Shown: positions 1 to 9,374, counted from the stretch's first letter. The stretch: 64,000 nt of DNA from Burkholderiales bacterium (GCA_031260355.1 JAIRJZ010000005.1:62001-126000), one strand, 5' to 3'. The notes: generated from the sequence alone by a model not told the origin. Translations and numbers: made by a program.

Positions 1-139
1 ATTCTGCGTGGGAGCGACGAACATTTCCGCGCAGAGACCAGAGCAGTGAGAAACCTTTCCCCGGTGTTCACGGTGTACCATTCAATCTCGTCGGTTTTTT
101 TCGCTGTTCCGGTTTTGTCCACGATGGTTTTACACAAGT

Positions 140-1219
140 ATGGTTTCGCATAAGCGCATTGTCGTCGGCCTGTCCGGCGGCGTCGATTCCTCGGTGGCCG
201 CTTGGCTGTTGAAGCAGCAAGGCCATGAGGTGATCGGCGTCTTCATGAAAAACTGGGAAGACGACGACACCGACACGTATTGCACGTCGCGGCAGGATTT
301 GATCGACGCCGCCAGCGTCGCCGACGTGATCGGCATCGAATTCGACGCCGTCAACTTTGCGGCCGAATACCGTGAGCGCGTCTTTGCCTATTTTTTGCGC
401 GAATACGAGGCCGGGCGTACGCCCAACCCCGACGTTTTGTGCAACAGCGAAATCAAGTTCCGCGCCTTTCTCGATCATGCGCTGACGCTAGGCGCCGACG
501 CCATCGCCACCGGGCACTACGCGCGGGTGGCGCACGAGGGACACGCGATGTTGTTGAAAGCGCGCGACCACGGCAAGGACCAAAGTTATTTTCTGCATCA
601 ACTGCGCCAGCCGCAATTGCAACCGGCGTGTTTTCCGCTCGGCGATCTGCTCAAAAGCGACGTGCGCGCCATCGCCCGGCGCGAGGGGATGCCGACTTGG
701 CAGAAGAAAGACTCGACCGGCATTTGTTTCATCGGCGAACGACCATTCCGCGAGTTTCTCGAACGCTACCTGCCGCGCGTGCCGGGCCGGATGGTGACGC
801 CGGAGGGAACCGCGGTCGGCGAACATCAGGGGCTGGCGTATTACACGCTCGGGCAGCGGCAGGGGCTGGGCATCGGCGGCACCCGCGACGGCGACGGTGC
901 GCCGTGGTTCGTTGCCGGTAAGCGGCTGCTTGAAAATGAATTGCTCGTCGTGCAGGGGCACGATCATCCGCTGCTCTATAACGATACCGTCACCGTGCAG
1001 CAACTTCACTGGATTGCCGGTACCCCGCCGGATCCGTCGCGCCCATACGGCGCCAAACTGCGTTACCGGATGCCCGATGCGTCGTGCCGGATCGAGTGGC
1101 GCGATCATGATACGTTGACGGTACGTTTCGAAGCGCCGCAATGGACGCCGACGCCGGGGCAGTATGGGGTGTTTTACGACGGCGAGGTTTGTCTCGGTGG
1201 CGGCGTCATTGTCGGATAG
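140..1219 (+). CDS. mnmA: tRNA-specific 2-thiouridylase MnmA
   Basis: Cytoplasmic enzyme that installs 2-thiouridine at the wobble position (U34) of tRNA Lys, Glu and Gln, using sulfur relayed from a cysteine desulfurase. The 359-residue protein has the family's usual length. The N-terminal ATP-pyrophosphatase PP-loop reads GLSGGVDSS at about residues 10-18. The two catalytic cysteines are visible: Cys101 in NPDVLCNSE and Cys196 in [10 protein letters not shown]. The downstream gene starts 11 bases after the stop, so the two may be cotranscribed. The 139 bases upstream show no other gene. Confidence 0.97.
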   Translation: MVSHKRIVVGLSGGVDSSVAAWLLKQQGHEVIGVFMKNWEDDDTDTYCTSRQDLIDAASVADVIGIEFDAVNFAAEYRERVFAYFLREYEAGRTPNPDVLCNSEIKFRAFLDHALTLGADAIATGHYARVAHEGHAMLLKARDHGKDQSYFLHQLRQPQLQPACFPLGDLLKSDVRAIARREGMPTWQKKDSTGICFIGERPFREFLERYLPRVPGRMVTPEGTAVGEHQGLAYYTLGQRQGLGIGGTRDGDGAPWFVAGKRLLENELLVVQGHDHPLLYNDTVTVQQLHWIAGTPPDPSRPYGAKLRYRMPDASCRIEWRDHDTLTVRFEAPQWTPTPGQYGVFYDGEVCLGGGVIVG

Positions 1220-1230
1220 TGCAACGGATC

Positions 1231-1848
1231 ATGATGGATTGGACGAATCTTGAGTTGTCGCATGTTTTGGCGTTGGCGGCGGCGCTTGGTTTCGCCAGCG
1301 GTTTTCGCTTGTATGCGCTTTTATTCGTGATCGGGCTGGCGGGTTTTTTCGATTGGCTGGCGTTGCCGGACAGCATGAAACTGCTGGCGCATCCGGTCAT
1401 TCTGACCGTCACCGGCACGTTGACCGTCGTTGAATTGCTGGCCGACAAAATTCCCGCCATCGACAGTCTTTGGGACAGCTTTCACACCTTCATCCGCTTG
1501 CCGGCGGGCGCCGCGCTGGCCGCCGGTCTGGCGGGCAGCTTCATCGGCGACAATGCCATTGTGACCGCCGCGCTGGCGCTGATCGGCGGCACCTTTGCCG
1601 CCACCAGCCATTTCGCCAAGACCGGCGTCCGCGCCACCATCAATACTTCGCCCGAGCCGGTATCGAATTGGACCGCTTCGGTCGGGGAGGACGTGACTTG
1701 GCTAACCCTCGTTTGGCTGATCGTTCAGCACCCGCTGATCGCCGGTGTGCTGACCTTGGCGCTGGCGATACTCTGCCTGTGGGCTATCCGCAAGCTGTGG
1801 CGCGGGTTGCGCGGGCTGTGGCGGCGGTTCGGCGGTAAAATTCCGTAA
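1231..1848 (+). CDS. DUF4126 family inner-membrane protein
   Basis: 205-residue hydrophobic protein with about five predicted membrane segments and a basic, Arg/Trp-rich C-terminal tail. The text fits the DUF4126 family (small proteins with alternating hydrophobic helices and a conserved asparagine/serine-rich stretch, here INTSPEPVSNW); no function is known. The frame is open back to 1141 inside mnmA, but the ATG at 1231 is preferred because the conserved part begins there and it follows the mnmA stop directly. No Shine-Dalgarno of note is visible, which suggests translational coupling with mnmA. Confidence 0.8.
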   Translation: MMDWTNLELSHVLALAAALGFASGFRLYALLFVIGLAGFFDWLALPDSMKLLAHPVILTVTGTLTVVELLADKIPAIDSLWDSFHTFIRLPAGAALAAGLAGSFIGDNAIVTAALALIGGTFAATSHFAKTGVRATINTSPEPVSNWTASVGEDVTWLTLVWLIVQHPLIAGVLTLALAILCLWAIRKLWRGLRGLWRRFGGKIP

Positions 1849-1967
1849 GAATCAAAGGCGAGTATTCACTTCTGATTATCGCTTGACACAGCAATAAACT
1901 GTGCGTCGATTCCGGGAAACGGTGATCGAAAAGGCAATAAACACACTCATAAAATGTTGCCTAAACC

Positions 1968-1981
1968 TTGATTTAGATCAA
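1968..1981 (+). promoter_or_regulatory. FNR/ANR-type operator upstream of the mtrAB-like operon
   Basis: TTGATTTAGATCAA matches the FNR/ANR consensus TTGAT-N4-ATCAA at all ten defined positions. Its centre (1974.5) is about 95 bases upstream of the start site implied by the -10-like TAATTT at 2059-2064. That is roughly a class I activating position. It implies oxygen-responsive control of the electron-conduit operon; the regulator itself is not in the window. Confidence 0.65.
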
Positions 1982-2020
1982 ACAAATTACTTAAAGCTAT
2001 GGTTTTTCACCCATTGTTTT

Positions 2021-2036
2021 AGTGATCGGTGTCACA
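2021..2036 (+). promoter_or_regulatory. CRP-like palindrome upstream of the mtrAB-like operon
   Basis: AGTGATCGGTGTCACA contains the perfect inverted repeat GTGA-N6-TCAC of CRP/FNR-superfamily sites. Its centre at 2028.5 lies about 41.5 bases upstream of a start near 2070, if TAATTT (2059-2064) serves as the -10 element. This is the usual class II activator position. Which family member binds cannot be told from sequence. Confidence 0.5.
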
Positions 2037-2138
2037 TATGATCAGACATAAAGCCGAGTAATTTGATAGGCTTTTGTGGAACAAGGCGAGATTTTCTTGG
2101 TCAGAGTGGCCAACAATCGATCAAAAAAAGGGGTCGTG

Positions 2139-3134
2139 ATGCAATCTTTTTTTTCGTTTTTCAGGCTGTTTGCCTGCACAGCAGCGTTTTTTGCGCTTCC
2201 CGTATTGGCTCAACCGGTGATACCGGGCGTGCTGTCGTCGGAAAAGGCGGCGGTTTCCGCGCCAGCAGCGGTTTCTGCGCCGGCGCCGACTGCCTCTCCG
2301 GCAGAAGAGCCGGGCATCGAATGCGCGACTTGCCATAAGGAGCAGTTCGACAACATGGCGGTGTCGCGGCATGGCGCGTCCGGAGATGCGCGGACGCCGT
2401 GGGGCAAGGCCGGCAAGGAAGGGCGGAACGAAATGTGTACCGCTTGTCACGGCAAGGCCGACGAGCACATGGAGGATCCGATTGAGAAAAAACCGGAAAC
2501 TTCGTTCAACAAGAAGACCAAGGCGGAAGACAAAAACAAGCCTTGCGCCAGTTGCCACGTCGGCGGCAACCGGATGCACTGGAGCGGCAGCCCGCACGAG
2601 AGCAGCCGTACCGCTTGCAGCGACTGCCATAAAGTGCACATCAAGAAAGACCCGGTGCTGGTGATGGAAACGCAACCCGGCGTTTGCTTCACCTGCCACA
2701 AGGACGTCCGCTCGCATACGATGCGGGTTTCGTCGCACCCGCTGCGCAGCGGGCAGATGGGATGCACGTCGTGCCACCAGCCGCATGGGACGGTCGGCGA
2801 TTCGCTGCTGATCAAAAACACTGTCAATGAGACGTGTTATACCTGCCACGCCGATAAGCGCGGCCCCTTCCTGTGGGAGCACCCTCCCGCGCGTGACGAA
2901 TGCACGAATTGCCATCAGCCGCATGGGACCAACAACGCGCCCATGTTGCAAGTTCGTACGCCTTATTTGTGCCAACAATGCCACATGGCGGTGCAGCATC
3001 CCAGCGCGGTGTACAGCGGCAACAATCTGCCGCCCAACGCCGCCGGTGACAAGATTCTGGCGCAGGGTTGCCCGAATTGCCATGTCAAGATCCACGGTAG
3101 CAACCATCCGTCGGGCGTGCGGTTTATGCGCTGA
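2139..3134 (+). CDS. Decaheme c-type cytochrome, MtrA/MtoA/PioA/DmsE family
   Basis: Periplasmic electron carrier that would sit inside the outer-membrane barrel encoded next and pass electrons across the outer membrane. The 331-residue protein has a Sec signal peptide ending in LAQP and then an Ala/Pro-rich linker. Exactly ten CXXCH heme motifs follow, from Cys62 (CATCH) to CPNCH near the C-terminus, with many extra histidines as distal ligands. Length and heme count match MtrA, MtoA and PioA. The frame is open to a GTG at 2076, but the ATG at 2139 has an AAAGGGG ribosome site and starts the signal peptide. Direction of electron flow (metal reduction, or iron oxidation as in MtoA/PioA) cannot be decided here. 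Confidence 0.93.
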   Translation: MQSFFSFFRLFACTAAFFALPVLAQPVIPGVLSSEKAAVSAPAAVSAPAPTASPAEEPGIECATCHKEQFDNMAVSRHGASGDARTPWGKAGKEGRNEMCTACHGKADEHMEDPIEKKPETSFNKKTKAEDKNKPCASCHVGGNRMHWSGSPHESSRTACSDCHKVHIKKDPVLVMETQPGVCFTCHKDVRSHTMRVSSHPLRSGQMGCTSCHQPHGTVGDSLLIKNTVNETCYTCHADKRGPFLWEHPPARDECTNCHQPHGTNNAPMLQVRTPYLCQQCHMAVQHPSAVYSGNNLPPNAAGDKILAQGCPNCHVKIHGSNHPSGVRFMR

Positions 3135-3167
3135 TGTTCGGGCATTGAGAATCGAAGAGGCATCCCC

Positions 3168-5510
3168 ATGAAAAAGATTTCAAGCAAAAAAAGCGTTTTC
3201 ACGAAACGACCACTGGCATTGGCACTGGTTTCGACGTTGTTCTTGTCCTCGGGCGCGGCGCTGGCCGAACCGATGCTGATGATTCCATTGACGAACAATG
3301 CGGACATGAGCCGTTACGACACCAACTACATCGAACTGGGCGGTTTCTACAGCAGCAAGGACGCCGGAAAATTCGGCGAGTGGACCGGCGTTACCAAGAA
3401 AGGAACGTACGGTATCGGTCATTTGAACTTCGCTGATCGCAACGACCAAACGGCGTCCTATTACAACCTTCTGGGGCGCAACCTCGGTCTGGACTCGCGG
3501 CAGGTCAGCGGCAATTTCGGCACACAGGGCAAATACGGGTTGAGCGCCGAGGTGGCGCAGATCAAGCATCTGACTTCCGATACCACCCGCTTCATCTTCG
3601 AGGGAGCCGGCGGCAATGCGTTGACGCTGCCGGCGGGGTTTGCCGGTGTGCCGGGGCAGCCTCCCGCCAGCGCCGATGTGATTTCGGGCGCGTTGCAGCC
3701 GCACGATATCCGGCAGAAGCGTGATATCTACAAGATCGGCGGCAATGTGTTTTTCGGCGGCACGATGGAAGCGCTGGTCAACTACCGCTACGATGATCGT
3801 GGCGGCACCGGCCTGACCGGCGGCGCGATGGGCAACACCGGCGGCAATCCGCGCAGCGTGTTGATGCCGCTTCCGCTCAACGACCATACGCAACAGATCG
3901 AGGCCAAGCTGCGCTGGAATACCGACAAGGCGCAACTGGAAGGGATGTACTATTTTTCGAAGTACTCCAACAACGTCGATTCGCTGACTTGGCAGAACCC
4001 GTACAACGCCATCGCCGGTTGGGTGCCCGACAGCGGTTTCCCGACCGGCCATGGTCGAATGGGGTTGATGCCGGACAACCTGTACCATCAGTTCCAGTTG
4101 AGCGGCGGCTACAATTTCACTCCGATCACGCGGCTGACGGGCGTGGCTTCTTACGGCATGATGCGACAAAACGATGCTTTTTTGCCGTACGCCGTGGACA
4201 CCAACGGCATCGCCTTCAATACGGAGTTGCCGCGCAAATCGCTGGACGGAAAAGTTGACAACACCTTGCTGGATCTCAAGCTGACGACGCGTTTTTTCGA
4301 CAAACTGAACGTCAAGGCCAGCTACGGCTACAACAATGTCAACAACAAGACGCCGACCGATTTGTATTCGTACATCGCCGGCGATACGACCGATCAAGTG
4401 GTGATTCCGCCCGGAACGGCACCGAACGACGTCAACTCCGTGAGGCTGCGCTATAACAAAGCGCCCAGCCGGGTACAGAACAAGTTCAGGCTGGACACCA
4501 GCTATTCGCTGGCGGCGGGCTATTCGGTGCGCGGTTACTACAACTACAAGAAAACGGATTACAAACCGTCGATCGACGAACCGCGTGATTACACCGAAGA
4601 CAACATCTTCGGGCTGGAGCTGCGCAAACGGGCGAGCGCGTGGGCGACAGGCTCGTTGAAATACGAATACCAGCAACGCCGCGGTTCCGATTACGACTCG
4701 AGAAGGCCGTATGAAGCCGGTTATACGGACGGCACGACCACGGCGGGTCTGTTCGACGTGCTGCCGACGATGCGGCCTTTCCTGGTCGCCGATTACGATC
4801 AGAGCAAGGTCAAGACGATGCTGTTTGTGACGCCGGCCGACGCGCTGACGTTCTCGTTGACCGGCGACTGGTATCAGCGCGATTACAAAGGGCCGGGTTG
4901 TGGCGGCCCCAACGACCAGCTCCTGCAACCGGGCAATGTGATGGACAACCGCTGCGTGGGACGGCAGCGGGGGATCGGTCAGTCTTATACGATAGACGGG
5001 CAGTGGTCGCCGCTCGACGGTCTTAGTGCGTACGCGTTCTATACCTGGTCGCAGTTCAAGACCGATCAGAACGGCCGCAGCTATACGAATACCGGGCCGA
5101 CGGCCGCCGACCCGACGCGTGATTGGACCGCCAGCCTTGATAATCGGGGCAATACGATCGGTGTTGGTGCGCGCTATGTTCCGGAGGAGCGCAACTTCGA
5201 TATTGGCGTGCAGTATGTGTGGAACAGCGACAAATCGCCGGTCGATACATGGGCAGGTCCCGGGTTGGTGGCGCCAACAGCCATGCCGGATGCCAAATAC
5301 CGGACGGATTATGTCCAGTTGTACGGAAGTTACATGCTGAACGAAAAGCTCAAACTGCGCTTCAGTGCCGCCTATGCCCATTTGCGCGGGAGCGATTGGA
5401 AGTACGACAACACGACGGCGTCTTCGACCAACAGCGTCATTCTTCCGGAGCAGGTGACCGCCCGCTATAACGATTACCTCCTCGGCCTTTCGATTGCGTA
5501 CATTTTCTAG
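3168..5510 (+). CDS. MtrB/PioB-family decaheme-associated outer-membrane beta-barrel
   Basis: 780-residue outer-membrane porin that sheathes the decaheme cytochrome of the preceding gene. It begins with a signal peptide (basic start, hydrophobic core, cleavage after AALA). The rest alternates short polar loops with aromatic-rich strands and ends in SIAYIF, the C-terminal Phe typical of barrel proteins. It starts 33 bases after the cytochrome stop with an AGAGGCATCCCC leader, so the two form one operon. The N-terminal CXXC pair known from gammaproteobacterial MtrB is absent, as expected for MtoB/PioB-like members. No outer-surface multiheme cytochrome (MtrC/OmcA) is encoded nearby. Confidence 0.88.
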   Translation: MKKISSKKSVFTKRPLALALVSTLFLSSGAALAEPMLMIPLTNNADMSRYDTNYIELGGFYSSKDAGKFGEWTGVTKKGTYGIGHLNFADRNDQTASYYNLLGRNLGLDSRQVSGNFGTQGKYGLSAEVAQIKHLTSDTTRFIFEGAGGNALTLPAGFAGVPGQPPASADVISGALQPHDIRQKRDIYKIGGNVFFGGTMEALVNYRYDDRGGTGLTGGAMGNTGGNPRSVLMPLPLNDHTQQIEAKLRWNTDKAQLEGMYYFSKYSNNVDSLTWQNPYNAIAGWVPDSGFPTGHGRMGLMPDNLYHQFQLSGGYNFTPITRLTGVASYGMMRQNDAFLPYAVDTNGIAFNTELPRKSLDGKVDNTLLDLKLTTRFFDKLNVKASYGYNNVNNKTPTDLYSYIAGDTTDQVVIPPGTAPNDVNSVRLRYNKAPSRVQNKFRLDTSYSLAAGYSVRGYYNYKKTDYKPSIDEPRDYTEDNIFGLELRKRASAWATGSLKYEYQQRRGSDYDSRRPYEAGYTDGTTTAGLFDVLPTMRPFLVADYDQSKVKTMLFVTPADALTFSLTGDWYQRDYKGPGCGGPNDQLLQPGNVMDNRCVGRQRGIGQSYTIDGQWSPLDGLSAYAFYTWSQFKTDQNGRSYTNTGPTAADPTRDWTASLDNRGNTIGVGARYVPEERNFDIGVQYVWNSDKSPVDTWAGPGLVAPTAMPDAKYRTDYVQLYGSYMLNEKLKLRFSAAYAHLRGSDWKYDNTTASSTNSVILPEQVTARYNDYLLGLSIAYIF

Positions 5511-5532
5511 GAACGGAAAACGGAGAAAAAAC

Positions 5533-6126
5533 ATGAACAGAACGATATTGACTTTCAGCAGGTGGGTTGCTGTTTCGGCGGTGGCTGTGGTGGTAGCGGT
5601 AGCGCCGGCCCTCGCGTCATCGTACGACAAGGAAGGCGCGCCGGTGATACGCACGCCGTTGCTGTTGCTCAACGCCGATTTTGAAAACGGACTGGAAAGC
5701 TGGGAAACATCGCCGAAGGACGCACAAGCCTATGCGTTTGCGGTGGACACGGAGATTTTCCGTACGGGCAAACAATCGATCCGTATCCGTTCTCTCGCTG
5801 GTGAGCGTGGCGGCGCCATCTATCAGGTATTGCCGGCGGCAGCGCTGCGCGGCAAAACCGTGGAACTCAGCGGCTGGCTGAAGACGGACGAGGTGGCGAT
5901 TGACGGCGCCGTGTTGACGCTGCGGGCGCTCGGCGGCGCCCGTTTGCTGGAATACAACGTGATGCGCAAGGCGCCGGTCAAAGGGACGACGGAGTGGACG
6001 AGGTATTCGATTGCACTGAAGCTCTCCAAAAACGTTTCCGATCTCGAAGTTGGCGTTGCGCTCAACAGCAAGGGAACGGTTTGGGCGGATGATCTCGAGC
6101 TCAATGTTGTTTCCCACCATCGATGA
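5533..6126 (+). CDS. Secreted beta-sandwich (carbohydrate-binding-module-like) protein of unknown function
   Basis: 197-residue protein with a clear Sec signal peptide (cleavage near PALASS). The mature part starts with LLNADFENGLESWETSP. It continues with alternating beta strands (GKQSIRIRS, GKTVELSGWLKTDE, GTVWADDLELNVV), the pattern of CBM4/9-type jelly-roll domains. It starts 22 bases after the barrel gene with a GGAGAAAAA ribosome site and is followed by a strong terminator, so it is the third and last gene of the conduit operon. There are no heme or other cofactor motifs. A structural or surface-anchoring partner of the conduit is a possible role, but this is inference from position only. 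Confidence 0.7.
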   Translation: MNRTILTFSRWVAVSAVAVVVAVAPALASSYDKEGAPVIRTPLLLLNADFENGLESWETSPKDAQAYAFAVDTEIFRTGKQSIRIRSLAGERGGAIYQVLPAAALRGKTVELSGWLKTDEVAIDGAVLTLRALGGARLLEYNVMRKAPVKGTTEWTRYSIALKLSKNVSDLEVGVALNSKGTVWADDLELNVVSHHR

Positions 6127-6190
6127 AAGGGTAGCCATAGGGATAACTGTCGGCGTTCGCTGAACGCAAGAGCAGGTTTCCGCGTTTCAA

Positions 6191-6223
6191 TCAGGCTCCG
6201 CTACGGCGGAGCCTGATTTTTTT
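6191..6223 (+). terminator. Rho-independent terminator of the mtrAB-like operon
   Basis: An 11-bp perfect stem (TCAGGCTCCGC, loop TACG, GCGGAGCCTGA) is followed directly by seven T. It lies 65 bases after the last gene of the conduit operon. Confidence 0.9.
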
Positions 6224-6321
6224 GAAGGGCGTAGATTGCCGAAAGCGCTGCCGGAGTGCCGCGGGCAGCGATTGGAGCAGTTCCGTTTCAATCCTTTACA
6301 ACTGACCTCCTCAGTTCGTTG

Positions 6322-6388
6322 TTGCGAGGAGCGTCAGCGACGAAGCAATCCAGAGGATTGCTGCTGGATGGCTTCGCTTTGCTCGCAA
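6322..6388. repeat. Palindromic dispersed intergenic repeat
   Basis: Imperfect inverted repeat with TTGCGAG at one end and CTCGCAA at the other, and inner arms GAAGCAATCCAG / CTGGATGGCTTC. This resembles the dispersed element in many environmental bacterial genomes whose spurious translation contains RSEA/RSNP-like peptides. A related half-copy appears at about 62311-62340. The remaining sequence between the conduit operon and thyA (6127-6479) shows no gene. Confidence 0.6.
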
Positions 6389-6479
6389 TGCCGATGTCTA
6401 TCCTTGAACCAAAACCGCCCTAAAAATTGAGCAATTTCCTTGTTATATATCATCCGCAGGGCCGAAAAATTTTTCGCCC

Positions 6480-7274
6480 CTACACCGCCACCGGCGCCTT
6501 GATCGGCGGGTGGCTCTGGTAATCGACGATCTCAAAGTCGTCGAACACATAATCAAACAAGGTGGGCGGTCGCCGTTTGAGCTTGAGCGTCGGCAACGGC
6601 AACGGGGAGCGTGCCAGTTGCTCGTCGGCCTGTGCAAAATGGTTGCGGTACAAGTGGCAATCGCCGCCGGTCCAGATGAATTCGCCGACCGCCAGGTCGG
6701 TTTGTTGCGCCACCATGTGGGTGAGCAGCGCGTAAGAAGCAATGTTGAACGGTACGCCCAGAAACAAATCGGCGCTGCGTTGATAGAGCTGGCACGACAG
6801 TTTTCCCGCCGCAACGTAAAACTGGAAAAACGCATGGCACGGCGGCAAACGCATCGCGTCGATTTCGCCGACATTCCAAGCCGATACGAGCAGCCGCCGC
6901 GAATCGGGATTCCGCCGCAGGGTTTCGATCAGTTGCGCCATCTGGTCGATATGCCTGCCATCGGCGGTTTGCCAATGCCGCCACTGCGCGCCGTAAACAG
7001 GACCGAGTTCGCCGTTGTCATCGGCCCATTCGTCCCAGATGGTGACGCCGTGCTGCTGTAACCAGCGCACGTTGTGTTCGCCGCGCAAAAACCACAGCAG
7101 TTCATAAATGATCGATTTCAGGTGAACTTTCTTCGTGGTCACCAGCGGAAAACCGGCGGCGAGATCGAACCGCATTTGCTGACCGAACAGCGAGACGGTA
7201 CCGGTACCGGTGCGGTCGTCTTTGGCGGTGCCGGTTTCGCGCACTTGGCGCAACACATCGAGATACGCTTTCAT
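6480..7274 (-). CDS. thyA: Thymidylate synthase ThyA
   Basis: Converts dUMP to dTMP with methylene-tetrahydrofolate in the cytoplasm. The 264-residue length is that of the E. coli enzyme. Typical motifs are visible: DRTGTGT near the N-terminus, the WDEWAD segment, the nucleophile Cys in [12 protein letters not shown], the RSAD substrate-binding stretch and [11 protein letters not shown]. It stands alone on the minus strand between the conduit operon and the acyltransferase fusion. Confidence 0.97.
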   Translation of the reverse strand: MKAYLDVLRQVRETGTAKDDRTGTGTVSLFGQQMRFDLAAGFPLVTTKKVHLKSIIYELLWFLRGEHNVRWLQQHGVTIWDEWADDNGELGPVYGAQWRHWQTADGRHIDQMAQLIETLRRNPDSRRLLVSAWNVGEIDAMRLPPCHAFFQFYVAAGKLSCQLYQRSADLFLGVPFNIASYALLTHMVAQQTDLAVGEFIWTGGDCHLYRNHFAQADEQLARSPLPLPTLKLKRRPPTLFDYVFDDFEIVDYQSHPPIKAPVAV

Positions 7275-7421
7275 GAAAACTCCGGGCGCGCGCCGGAGGT
7301 GGCGCGAGAAGTATCATTGTAGCGCGGCTGCCGCTTTCACCGGAGGCGAAACAGGGGCGCGGCACTTGACGCATCGGCGCCAAGCTCTCATCATGCGGGA
7401 ACCGCATTTGTTTGATTCATT

Positions 7422-9338
7422 GTGAGTACGTCGCCTCCTCATCAATTCCGGCTGTTGCGCGAACGCCGGTTTGCGCCTTTTTTCTGGACTCAGTTTCTGG
7501 GTGCCGGAAACGACAATGTTTTCAAGAACGCGATGGCGTTGTTCATCGTCTTTCATGTCGGCAGCGTCGGCGGGCTGACGGGGGCGATGCTGGTCAACTT
7601 GGCGGCGGGGCTGTTCATTTTGCCGTTCATGTTGTTTTCGGCAACCGCCGGGCAGATCGCCGACAAGTTTGAAAAATCACGGCTGATCCGTTTCCTGAAG
7701 CTGCTGGAAATCGCCATCATGGTGTTTGGCGCTGCCGGTTTCTGGCTGGGCAACGTGCCGATTCTTTTCGCGGCGCTGTTTTTGATGGGGCTGCATTCGA
7801 CGTTGTTCGGCCCGGTCAAGTATGCGATCCTGCCGCAGCATTTGCGCGAAGAAGAATTGGTCGGCGGCAACGGGTTGGTCGAGAGCGCGACCTTTGTGGC
7901 GATTCTGATGGGAACGATTGCCGGCGGTTTGCTGATCGCCATCGAAACGCACGGCCCGCTCATTTCCGGCACCGCTTGCGTACTGATCGGCGTTGCCGGG
8001 TATCTGGCAAGCCGCGGCATTCCGCTGACACCGGCAGCCGCGCCGGAATTACGGATCAACTGGAATCCGTTTACCGAAACCTGGCGCAACATCCGTGCCG
8101 CGCAAAAAACGCGCGTTGTCTGGCTGGCCATGCTGGGCATTTCATGGTTCTGGTTTTTCGGCGCGATTTTTCTGACGCAATTCCCCAACTTCACGAAAGA
8201 AATCCTCGGCGGCGATGAGCATGTCGCGACGTTGCTTCTGGCGTTTTTCTCGATCGGCCTGGGCATCGGCGCGCTGATGTGCGAGAGACTGTCTCACGGG
8301 CGGGTCGAACCGGCGCTGGTTTTCATCGGTGCTTTGGGGTTGTCGCTGTTTGCGTTCGATACCGGTTTTGCTTCGCGGTCGTTGCATGCCGAAACGCAGA
8401 GCGGCATCGCAACGTATTTTGCGAACCCCGTGCATTGGCGTATCACCTTCGATCTGGTGATGATGGGCGTTTGCGGCGGGCTTTACACCGTGCCGCTCTA
8501 TGTGCTGATCCAGACCCGCGCCGATCCCGCACGGCGTTCGCGGATCATCGCCGCCAATAATATTTTGAACGCGTTGCTGATGGTGCTGGCGGCACTGACC
8601 GCCGTCGGCTTGTTCGCGCTGAATGTGACGATCCCGCAGCTTTTCATGGTGACGGCGGCGTTGACTTTGCTGGTGGCGATCGCTGCCTTCTGCGCCGCGC
8701 CGCAACACGCGCTGCGTTGTGCCGGTTGGTTGTTGACCCATACGTTTTATCGCGTCCGCGCCAAGGGGCTGGAAAACATTCCCGAAAGCGGCGCCTGCAT
8801 TCTGGCGTGCAACCATGTCAGCTACGTCGATTCGGTGATTCTGATCGGCACCGTGCGCCGACCGATTCGTTTTTTCATTGATCATCAGATTTACCGGACG
8901 CCCGTCTTGCATTGGCTGTTCAAAATCAATCGGACGATCCCTGTGGCAACGCTCAAAGCCAGCGTGGCGCTCAAAGAACAGGCGTTCGCATCGGCGGCAC
9001 AGGCGCTGCGTAATGGCGAGATCATCGGCATCTTTCCCGAAGGACGATTGACGCCGGACGGCGAAATCGGCAAATTTTCTCCCGGCATCGCCCGCATGGT
9101 GCGGGAAACGCCGGTGCCTGTCGTGCCGATGGCGTTGCATGGTTTGTGGGGAAGCTTTTTCTCGCGTTCGCACAAAGGTCGCGCGATGCGCAAACTGCGC
9201 GGCATTTTTTCCAAAATCACCGTGCAGGCGGGGCAGGTTGTCGCGCCAGAAGCCGTGCAGTTAAAGAGTTTGCGCGAGAAAGTCGTGGCGCTTCATCATA
9301 GTTTGCATGCGGAAGGAAAAAGCCCTGATCTTTCTTGA
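7422..9338 (+). CDS. LplT-like MFS lysophospholipid transporter fused to a PlsC-type acyltransferase
   Basis: 638-residue inner-membrane protein. Residues 1 to about 425 form a 12-helix major-facilitator domain resembling LplT (GAGNDNVFKNA near the N-terminus). About residues 435-620 form a 1-acylglycerol-phosphate acyltransferase domain with the HX4D motif in NHVSYVDS and the FPEGR motif. The likely job is to flip lysophospholipids inward and re-acylate them. Some bacteria fuse LplT to full-length Aas; here the acyl-ACP synthetase domain is absent. The start is a GTG, and no other start fits the conserved N-terminus better. A diacylglycerol kinase, also of phospholipid turnover, follows on the opposite strand. 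Confidence 0.88.
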   Translation: MSTSPPHQFRLLRERRFAPFFWTQFLGAGNDNVFKNAMALFIVFHVGSVGGLTGAMLVNLAAGLFILPFMLFSATAGQIADKFEKSRLIRFLKLLEIAIMVFGAAGFWLGNVPILFAALFLMGLHSTLFGPVKYAILPQHLREEELVGGNGLVESATFVAILMGTIAGGLLIAIETHGPLISGTACVLIGVAGYLASRGIPLTPAAAPELRINWNPFTETWRNIRAAQKTRVVWLAMLGISWFWFFGAIFLTQFPNFTKEILGGDEHVATLLLAFFSIGLGIGALMCERLSHGRVEPALVFIGALGLSLFAFDTGFASRSLHAETQSGIATYFANPVHWRITFDLVMMGVCGGLYTVPLYVLIQTRADPARRSRIIAANNILNALLMVLAALTAVGLFALNVTIPQLFMVTAALTLLVAIAAFCAAPQHALRCAGWLLTHTFYRVRAKGLENIPESGACILACNHVSYVDSVILIGTVRRPIRFFIDHQIYRTPVLHWLFKINRTIPVATLKASVALKEQAFASAAQALRNGEIIGIFPEGRLTPDGEIGKFSPGIARMVRETPVPVVPMALHGLWGSFFSRSHKGRAMRKLRGIFSKITVQAGQVVAPEAVQLKSLREKVVALHHSLHAEGKSPDLS

Positions 9339-9374
9339 GGCGAACGCTCCAGAGCAGCATTTGTTCACGTGCAT

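Noticed and set aside
1141..1230. N-terminal extension of the DUF4126 protein into mnmA
   Set aside because: The extension is Arg/Trp-rich translation of mnmA in another frame; conserved sequence starts at 1231.
3180..5672. Very long minus-strand open frame opposite the MtrB-like gene (830 codons)
   Set aside because: It mirrors a GC-rich gene, has no ribosome site, is low-complexity Arg/Val/Ala-rich and matches no family; the plus-strand barrel gene is well supported.
6443..6480. Second terminator after thyA
   Set aside because: GGGGCGAAAAATTTTTCGGCCC is palindromic, but the stem is mostly A/T with no following T-run, so it is not called.
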